The notes beneath the pieces were generated by a model. That model searched no databases, was not told the DNA's origin, and saw nothing but the letters and a program-made list of their open reading frames with translations. Source: Myrmaecium sp. VS I D KN 1 (Eukaryota > Ascomycota > Dothideomycetes > Valsariales > Valsariaceae). From it: DNA of 64,000 bases. How positions within the stretch are numbered: the stretch's first letter is position 1; the number at the start of each line of letters is the position of its first letter. Location: assembly GCA_019775845.1 (NCBI GenBank), contig JADQAV010000002.1, positions 1,674,001-1,738,000 on the forward strand. The letters are read 5' to 3'. Shown here in pieces: positions 56,801-64,000 of this stretch. A program made the translations under genes and the position numbers.

Positions 56801-58802
56801 GTTCCCACTGGTCCGAAGGTTTCAATTCTTCATCGGGTTCGGGTTCCGCCAGGACCTCCGGTTCCGGCTCGGGTGCCGGCTCTGGCTCCGGCTCCGGCGC
56901 TGCAGCCATCGCTGCCAGAGCATCGTCTTTCATTTTCTTCTTTACCTTCCTCTTCTCCTTGCTACTCATACCTGCGAACGGGTCCACTGGTTCCGGCATA
57001 GGCTCCGGGGCCGCTGGTTCCGGTTCGGGTTCGGCAGGCAATGCTTCCTTTTGCGGTTCCGGCTCGGATTGCGCAGGCACTGCCTCCTTTTGCGGTTCTG
57101 GCTCAGGTTTCGCGGGCGATGCCTCTTCTTGCGGTTTGGGCTCGGGTGCAGGTGCAGGGTCGGCTACTTTCTTCTTCTTCTTTTTGTCTTTCTTGTTGAT
57201 CGAGAAGAGACTCCACCCACCCCAACCCTCCTCTTCTTCCTTCTCCTCCTCTTCCTCCGCCACCGGCTCAGGTTCAGGCGCAGCTACAGCTGTAGTTCCG
57301 TCGCCTTTTCCCTTCTTGTCCTTCCTTGACGGATCGCCAAAGCTGGAATCCCAGGCGTTCGCACCATCCTTGACGTTTCCCTTGAGCGGACTGGAGACGG
57401 AGCTGCCAAGGTCGACTTTGAGCACCTCCTCTCCCTTGTCTTCCTTCTTTTTCTTGCTCCCCGCCGTGCCGCTCCCGAGACTCCACACACTACTTCCGGC
57501 GTTACCGTACGGTCCTGTAGCGGTATTGTCCGTGGCCCAGGCGCTCTTTCCAGCGCTCCACGCGCTGACACTGCCCCAGGGGAAGCTGAACGCGCTGCCG
57601 GAGGTTTTGCCGGTCTCCGTACCGCCTGATGAAGCGTCGACGCGGGGGCTTTCAGAAGTGTCGTGGAGGTCAATTTCTTCCATAGGTTCTTCGGGCACCG
57701 GAGGCGGAGGTGGTGGAGGTGGCGGAGGCGGTACGGGTTCCTCGTCTGCCTTCTGAAACGATCGTTAGCCAATCTGACTTAAGTTCCTCACGAGCTTGAA
57801 TAGAAGGGCCCGCGGAGCTCTGATCATATACATACCTTGCCCTTTTTCTTCTTCACTTTCTTCCCAACAGCCGTAGTGAAACCGGACCATTCATCCGCAT
57901 CACCATCTGCAGTATTCCAGGGATCCAATCGCGCCTGCTCCTCTTCGGCTTTCTTCCGAGCCTCTTCTTCCTCCGCTTCCCTCTTTTTTCGCTCTTCTTC
58001 TTCTTTCTCCTCCTCCTCCTTGCGTTTCCGCTCCTCTTCCTCCTTCTCCTTCTTCCGCTTTTCCTCGTCGTCATCTTCTCCATCGCCGCCACCCGCCCCA
58101 CCGTCTGCACCTCCTGCCCCGCCGCCGTTATTATCTCCGCCGGCGGGTCCGTCTCCGGACTTTTCCTCCAGCGCCCAAGGCGCGAGATTCTGATTGTTCG
58201 AAGCAGCAGAACGTTTCTGCGCCGCTGATTTCTTCTTCTTGGCATGGGAGCGGAGGTTCGATGGTTCGCCGTGGAAGTCGGGACGAGGAGGGTAGCACGA
58301 GGCGTCGGCTGCGGCAATGAAAGGAGTATACGGCGGTGGCAGTAATTCGAGTGCAGTGCCGCAACCGCAGGACTCGGCGAGGTTGGAGCTACTGGTGTAG
58401 TCTGGCGGGAGATCTTCGTACGCTGGAGTGCTTTCGAGAGCCTCGGAGTAAGTTGGAGGAGAAGCAAGCCGACCGGAAATCGCTGGAAGAGTCTAGGCCG
58501 AAGTCAGCACGAGAGTAGCGCGATGAAAATAACACATCCAGAGGTTAGAAAGATGGACGGAAGACTGTGTAGAGGTTTTAAAAGCCATAAAACATTGGTG
58601 CCCGGATTGGAAAATATCGCCGTACCAGTAGAGCCCACTCCGTTTGATCCCCCTTCGAACTCGCCCAGCTTGGCCGCTGGTCCGCAGTCGCGACACCCGA
58701 GTCGTCCTTATCCCATGCGATCCGCTTCGGATGTACCATGACGCGCTCAGTCAACGCGCCCGCATCTTCCCCTCCCCGGCTCTTCACGACCGCGGAAGCC
58801 AT
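50810..58802 (-). CDS. giant repeat-rich disordered protein with W-K modules
   Basis: On the minus strand, exons 58802-58626, 58492-57836, 57752-53066 and 53013-50810 join to 2574 residues (2554 if the ATG at 58739 is used). I do not recognise the family. Exon 2 has no Met codon but is open and in phase. About seven modules join a Trp-Gly core to a Lys run (DEWSGFTTAVGKKVKKKKGK; WGGWSLFSINKKDKKKKKK; WGGWAGFGGAKKGKKSKKG; WAGWTIGLGKKKKKKGKG). Four modules read DPYAGMSAKERRRAKKK or a variant, near 56984, 56747, 56504 and 55255. Glu-Pro tracts separate them. A long E/K/R helix (55380-55680) suggests a single alpha-helix or coiled coil. The C-terminal exon is Arg/Asp/Glu-rich with the conserved-looking DYEFMTVVPDAYPLPDDDDV. 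No enzyme domain, signal peptide or membrane helix is visible. A scaffold role is a guess. Confidence 0.72.
55420..55520 (-). repeat. 30-bp minisatellite coding a WEEEEEERKK repeat
   Basis: Within the giant gene the coding strand repeats a 10-codon unit (WEEEEEERKK and close variants) about three times. The TGG codons are spaced exactly 30 bp apart (plus-strand CCA at 55448, 55478 and 55508). The array sits in a longer Glu/Lys/Arg-coding tract. Confidence 0.8.
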
Positions 58803-59072
58803 GTCTGGCACGCGCCCGCGCATCCACCAGTGTTTACGCGATCGTCCAAGGTATATATCAGCAGTGGGGAGTGTATGTCTGCTGGTTGGCAATCCGAAGA
58901 AGCCGAGTGTCACCTCAGTTCGGTTCTCTCTTCCGTCGAGAGTGGATCTATGGACGTCGAGAGGGCGATGAGCTGGTCTGTAGCTACGAGTATGGAAGAG
59001 CGCTCAAATCAAATATCCACCCTGGTACTCTCTCTCCTTCCTATTCGCAATGTGGGATACGATCGTGAGTCA

Positions 59073-59089
59073 CGTGTCGTGTCGTGTCG
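59073..59089. repeat. CGTGT pentamer repeat
   Basis: Just over three tandem CGTGT units, followed by dispersed TTTCGT and TTCGT words to about 59123. Confidence 0.7.
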
Positions 59090-60362
59090 TTTTGTTTCGT
59101 TCCGAGTCGTTTCGTTCCTTTCGTGTCTTCGTCCGATGTGAGGGCAGGTCGTTCGTCTCGAGTGTGGTCGTCAATGTCGTCAAGAGTCGTAGCAAACCGG
59201 GGCTGCTGTGTCAGCTGGCTCAACCAGCGAGCTGGCTCGTTGGCTGGCTTGGTTAGAAGCACTGTGTTTCCGTCAAGGTTAAGAGCAAGATGCTGGCAAT
59301 TTCTCGTTTCCACTGAGGAATGGCATGCAAACCGATCTTGGTCCGTAGCCTCAGGGTCTACCGGTAAATGAGGCTGCCCGCCGTTGGTGGCTAGATACGG
59401 TTGACAGAGGGTTCAGAGCGGGCCGGCGCGCGCCTGTCAGGTCTCGCGCGGTCCCCCGCAATACGCGAGAAAATCAGGTCAATCTGTGAGGTGAAGGCGC
59501 AAAATGGTCTTGCGAAGGGAAGCTTGGGGCCGAGGGAAGGCCAAGGGAAGATGTCACAGTCAGGATGATGAGAGACGGCTCCCAACTACCGGTGTGTAGG
59601 TCTGTGTACGTGTATGTGCGTGTAGGATATGTGTGTGTCTGCACGTGCGGGGGCGCCACCGGTGAGAAAAGGCAAGGAGGAAGAAAGTTGGCAAGGGAAA
59701 AGGGGGACATGGAGGAGAAGAGAAGCAAAAGAGAGAACAGGTAAAAAAAATTTCGACGGGTGTAATGGTGCGTCCAATGTGCAGTCAGCATTCAGCGGTC
59801 ACCTCAGTTCCAAGCTGCAGTCCAACCTGCGATCGCGGGTCGGTGGTTGGCAGTGCAGGTGGGCAAGGCGGGCAGGCGAGGAGGCGGGGTGGTTGGGTGG
59901 AAGGCAAGCGAGAGGAGGAGGGGGAAAGACGCAGGGCGAGGGGGCCACAGGGGGGCGCAATCGGGAGACGAACGGGCGAATTGCCGGCCCAGCTTCCCTT
60001 GCATCCATCCAATCCATGGATCCCCTCACCGATGGCAGATGGGCGGAAAACGGATGACGGATGGCGGATGGCTTGCAGAGCTGCAGGGCACGTGGTGCAA
60101 CAATGATCAATATAGGTGCGTATCATACATAGTATACTGGATACTGTACTGTATATTCGCTCTAATTATGAAATGGAAAAGATTTGGATGACGAAAACCT
60201 AGCTAGAATATTTTGTATAGGACTATTTGGTTCCTATGACAGCTATCTCTATCTCTATAAGGGACTACCTAGGATCATTGTCTTTCCACTCCGAGAGCAT
60301 GTTATACACAAAGGTACAGGATCTGCTGTTTACAGATCCATGCGTGCCGTGGAAACAACCTG

Positions 60363-60386
60363 CAGACGCACACGCAGACGCACACG
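60363..60386. repeat. 12-bp direct repeat CAGACGCACACG (2 copies)
   Basis: Two perfect adjacent copies in the long intergenic region. No associated function is visible. Confidence 0.8.
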
Positions 60387-60584
60387 CAACGGGTTGTCCG
60401 GGGTGTTTTCTCAAATAACTTGAACCTCATCAACTGTTACGCTTGCGAGGGCCCGACGCCATGCCATGCCATGTCCATCCCGTCGCTGACTCTCTTGGCA
60501 GCAGCCACTCGAACATTTCCTCCTCCACAGAAGCAAAAACCACAAAACAATCATCCATCTCAATCCCATCAAGAGAAAGCAGAA

Positions 60585-60605
60585 CAGGACAGGACAGGAC
60601 AGGAC
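60585..60605. repeat. AGGAC pentamer repeat (4 copies)
   Basis: Four perfect AGGAC units preceded by C. A short microsatellite in non-coding sequence. Confidence 0.85.
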
Positions 60606-62010
60606 CAAACACCACCGGGCGTTCGCCCCGCGCGCTCCGCGGCGTTCCCATTCCAGTCCATCCACATCCGATCTGACGTCGGCCTCACCTCGACTGCCCT
60701 GTCGACCAACAAAAAAACGGGCACAAGCAGCGGTGAAGCAATCGCCTACGCGCACGTCCATGATTCGCCCTGCCCACCCGCCTACAATGTACCTGCCCCA
60801 CACCCCGCCCGCCCGCCCGCCGTATTCGCTTCCCGACCGATCTCGTGGGCGGGTGGGCGAAGATCCTCCGCTGAAAAGTGATTATACAAAGGAGATGCAT
60901 GCGTGGCAGTGGGCATATAGGAGTATCTCCAGATTCATCAGACCACCGAGGAGGGAGAAGAGAAAGGAGGAGAACGGCAAGCAGATCATCTGTCCCCAAA
61001 CTCATCTGCTTCCGCTCTCGGTACCTCCGCATGTATCTCTATCAAAAACAGTGGAGAGTGATGATATGATGAGGCTGCAGATATAGCGCGCTCATAGTGA
61101 CGGTGCTATATTCAATAGTATATATCTGTAGATAGATATACATACTGTCTATCGACAACCTTCTCACCCCGCAATTCCCGTGCACGTCCCTACAGCAGTA
61201 GAAGTACTAGTAAGTGTTCAAGGGAAGAACGGGGAAAGGAGGAGTGAATGTAATGGAAAAAAAGAACAAAAAAGAACATAACAAGACCAGGAGAATCTGG
61301 GTATCGGTGGAGCGAGGAAGGCTAATGGTATAGAAGAGAAGAGGAAATAAAAGAAGATGAAGTTTGGTGGGAAAATCTGGTATGTGGAAGGAAAAGAATA
61401 GAAGAAGTATACAAAGATATATAAAAGGAAGAAGAGATGGTGGTTTAATATGCGAAGATCAGAAGGGAAGAAGAATAATGAAGACAAGGGAAAGAGGGAT
61501 TGAACCATGTTGGACGCCATACTTTTTTGTACCCCCAACTCTTCGATGTATTTCCTATCCACCCAGCGCCGTTCCTGGTTTCACCCGCACGCCTGCTATT
61601 TAGTAATATCTCCCCCAGGCGCGGACGATGTGAGAGGCGCGAGTCCCAGGGGATATATAGAATAAGACAGAACCTCCAGATAGTTAACGAGAGAGGAATG
61701 AACAGAGAGTGTAGGAAATGTCGAGAAGAACATGAGATATAGAGAAGCGTGGGAGAAAGCAACGACGATGCTCTAGACGGTGTGGTGGGTTATACATTAC
61801 CAATGGTAAAATGAGAAAAGGAAACGCGAAATGATCGAGAAAATGGGTCGGCCCCGAACGGACGAGAGCATCTCCCATGATGGCCACAGAGACTGGTGGA
61901 TAACAACGGATCATCTTGTCGTAGTGTTCCTGGCCGGAGCAGAGTGCGATATCTTCAGACTTCGAAAGAGCGACGCTGCAGCTCGCCCATCGCGCCCTCG
62001 AAATTCCCTC

Positions 62011-64000
62011 TCAGCGGTCTCGCTCATCCCCAGCTCTCGCCAGCACCGCATCCGCCCGCTTTATCCGTGCGCGCCAGGCATCTTTCTCGCCGTACTCCGA
62101 CCTCGCGTCATGCAATCCCACGACCGCCTTTTGCATGCTCTCCACCAGATGGCTGATCAGCTCCTTGTCCATTTGCTCCAGGCCCGGCCTCTTGCTGGTG
62201 CTGCTCTTGGCCATCTGCTCCAACAAGATGGCGACGATCCGTGCGTTTGCCGATGCGAGCACATCGGGGGAAGTTGACGTTGAATCCTGCGCGGGCTCGT
62301 GTCGGTCGCCATTGGTCGAAGGCTGGATGGAAAGGGTCTTGTTGGGGTGCATGTAGAAGTTGATGGTGGACGAACTGCGAGTGCTGGGGCGTGACGTGGG
62401 GCGAGATGTTGGACGAGAGCTGGGGCGGTGGAATGTGTGAACTTGAGCTTGCTGGGCAACGAGCTGATAGGAGAAAGCCTCTAGTTGCTCGTTCTCATCT
62501 TCGGTATCACCCTCAGAGGAACTGAGGCTTTCGTTGGCAGTGGCAAAGGTTGCAACCGTCGAGATCGTGTCCGCACTAGGGTTCCGGTTGTGTAAGGATT
62601 GGCGGCGCCGCTGCTTTGGGGTTGTTTGAGGGGATTCTTCTTTTAATGGAAGGGGAGAGACGGCCCGGGTCGTTGCAACAGATTCGTCCGAGCTAACAGA
62701 GGCGGGCCGGCTCGCACGGTAGGTGCCCATCGCAGAATGAAGGAAAAAGTGCTCGTAATCGAATGCGTCCGGCCGATCTTCGTGGCGCTCAGGTGGTACC
62801 GCGGAAGCGTCTTCATAAATGCTTTCGCCAGCAACAGACTCGCTGTCATCGTCTGAACCGCCCTTGCCTCCTTCCACTTCATCTGCTTCCTCGAGTTTTT
62901 CCTGCTCCACATCCTCACGGCGGCTTTTGGTGGGTTGCGAAAGGTCATCGAGTTCATCGCGCAGGGGTCGTTTTTGCAAGTACTGCTCCTGGCCGTCGCG
63001 TCTGGGGCTTTGACCGGGCACAGCCAATTTGGTTTTATACCCAATGCCACCGTCCTGGCTAATTGGGCTTGTATTGTATGACTGGCTGCTGGCATACCAT
63101 TTCTCCGCGTCGGTAAATGGACTTGGTGTCCGCAACCGTTGCATGCTACGCCTCTTCATATTTTCCTCGGTGGCCCGTTCCTTCAGCATCGTCATACGGT
63201 TCTTCAAATCCGTCATCTGCGCCCGCAGATCACCAGTTCGGGAGGGCACTTTGCGCAAGGTGTGATTGGAAGGCTGTGTGGAATCATCCTCTGGAAGCGT
63301 ATCTAATGAACGAGGCGAAGCTGCAGAATCCGTAGGAGAACGTCGCAAGGAGGACTCGCGGCTGATGAAACTTCTTGTGGTGCCCCGCATGGCTTCCGCG
63401 CTCTTCGTTTCCCGCACCGAGGAGAGGGGCCGCGAGAAGTGTTGAGCCCCTGCCGGCGGCGACCAATATGAAGCGGATGATCCTAAAGCACTGGATGAGC
63501 GCATCTGCCTCATCGTCGGAGGCTTCTGGAGATTTTCAGGAAACGGAATCGAGGTCTCGCTAAGCACCCTGCTATGGTTTGTACTGCTGCCGTTCGATGT
63601 AGATGGGTGATATTTCTTTTGACGGGGTGGAATGAAACCGATGCCACCGTACATCTGTCGATCTCGCTCGCGCGCAGCGGCAATGTCCGATGGCATCTTC
63701 AGTGAACTGTAGGACGCGGTAGGAGGTCCAAGAAGCGAATGGCGAGCGCCCCGAAGGTTTCCTTCCATGAGCTGATTGCAGCAAGCCTAGTATAAGTCGA
63801 TCTGATCTGGCTAGACCAAGGACGGGTGCACTCACATTGAGTCTCTTCTTTGCGTTGGCTAAGATCATCTCCGCTCTTCGACTGAGCTCATCATTCCCGA
63901 AAGTATCTTGCGCCTCCTCTCCACTGTCCTCCCATTGCTCCATGTCTGTTTCTTCGTCGTTACCTAATATCTTTGGCAATGAACCTAATCGTCCGTAATC
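62011..64000 (-). CDS. conserved low-complexity protein, 5' end outside window
   Basis: On the minus strand, a first visible exon 64000-63836 (open at the window edge, reading DYGRLGSLPKILGNDEETDM) joins exon 63771-62011. The start codon lies beyond 64000, so the gene is partial here; at least 641 residues are visible. The protein is rich in Ser, Arg and Glu. Segments that look conserved are the helix DLRAQMTDLKNRMTMLKERA followed by RRSMQRLRTPSPFTDAEKWY, the acidic DDDSESVAGESIYED leading into DAFDYEHFFLHSAMGTYRA, and a helical C-terminus (LASANARIVAILLEQMAKSS). Such short conserved helices in disordered sequence are common in fungal cytoskeletal or polarity proteins. I cannot assign a function. 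A SRPTSRPTSRPST run is a small internal repeat. Confidence 0.75.

Larger units (their letters stand above)
58803..62010. other. 3.2-kb intergenic region with short tandem repeats
   Basis: This is the upstream region of the giant gene (minus) and the 3' flank of the last gene. A TATATA candidate is at 58851-58858. The region contains CGTGT and TTTCGT words at 59073-59123, GCTGGCT words at 59205-59250, a 12-bp direct repeat at 60363-60386, an AGGAC array at 60585-60605, and a purine-rich block at 61220-61500. Open frames are many but short, overlapping on all strands and without recognisable domains, so I call none. Confidence 0.45.

Noticed and set aside
56047-57756. 569-codon open frame on the plus strand opposite the giant gene
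   Set aside because: Its Ser/Gly/Phe/Leu-rich translation is the mirror of Lys/Glu/Pro/Ala codons on the coding strand. It has no domain, and the minus-strand frame has the modular repeats and phase-consistent splicing.

Overview
The window is nuclear DNA from a filamentous ascomycete (Pezizomycotina). I infer this from about 44 short GT-AG introns (mostly 48-90 nt), the spacing of one gene per 2-3 kb, and recognisable ascomycete orthologues (Vrl1-type VPS9 protein, Iec1-type zinc finger, Nup120, Mep ammonium permease, Ssk2/SskB MAPKKK, AzgA purine permease, Tim54, Hir1). The class cannot be fixed from sequence reading alone. I see no transposon, virus-like element, rRNA, tRNA or CRISPR array. 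All exon joins were worked out by hand from donor/acceptor sites, reading phase and expected protein conservation. In every joined gene the spliced length is a multiple of three.

Layout, left to right: a single-pass membrane protein (927-1730); a VPS9-ankyrin-PX/BAR-like trafficking protein of the Vrl1 family (2592-6613); RAD51 (7281-8431); the tRNA m2G10 methyltransferase catalytic subunit TRM11 (9048-10637); an Iec1-like INO80 zinc-finger protein (11502-12935); NUP120 on the minus strand (13718-17596); an ammonium permease on the minus strand (18190-19971) divergent from the HOG-pathway MAPKKK SSK2 (21504-25659); argininosuccinate synthase (26698-28305); a CUS2/Tat-SF1-like splicing factor (29082-30797); a small four-helix membrane protein (31447-32140, minus); HIR1 (32817-36326, minus); a U1-type zinc-finger WBP4-like protein (37274-38174, minus) sharing a 217-bp divergent promoter with a mitochondrial stomatin-like protein (38392-39738); TIM54 (40183-41688); kynurenine formamidase (42308-43270); an AzgA purine permease (43457-45843, minus); a degenerate methyltransferase-like protein (48067-50287); a giant repeat-rich protein of about 2570 residues (50810-58802, minus); and a conserved low-complexity protein whose 5' end lies beyond the window (62011-64000, minus).

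This is an ordinary housekeeping stretch with no biosynthetic or defence cluster. Functions are dispersed: genome maintenance and chromatin (RAD51, Iec1, HIR1), RNA (TRM11, CUS2, WBP4-like), nitrogen uptake (Mep, AzgA, ARG1), stress signalling (SSK2), mitochondria (SLP-2, TIM54), endosomal traffic (Vrl1-like) and NAD synthesis (BNA7).

The least explained part is 45.8-62 kb. It holds two large intergenic regions (2.2 and 3.2 kb), a protein with a methyltransferase fold whose SAM-binding loop looks lost, and the giant protein. That protein is built from repeated tryptophan-lysine modules, DPYAGM-type basic modules, Glu-Pro tracts and a long charged helix.
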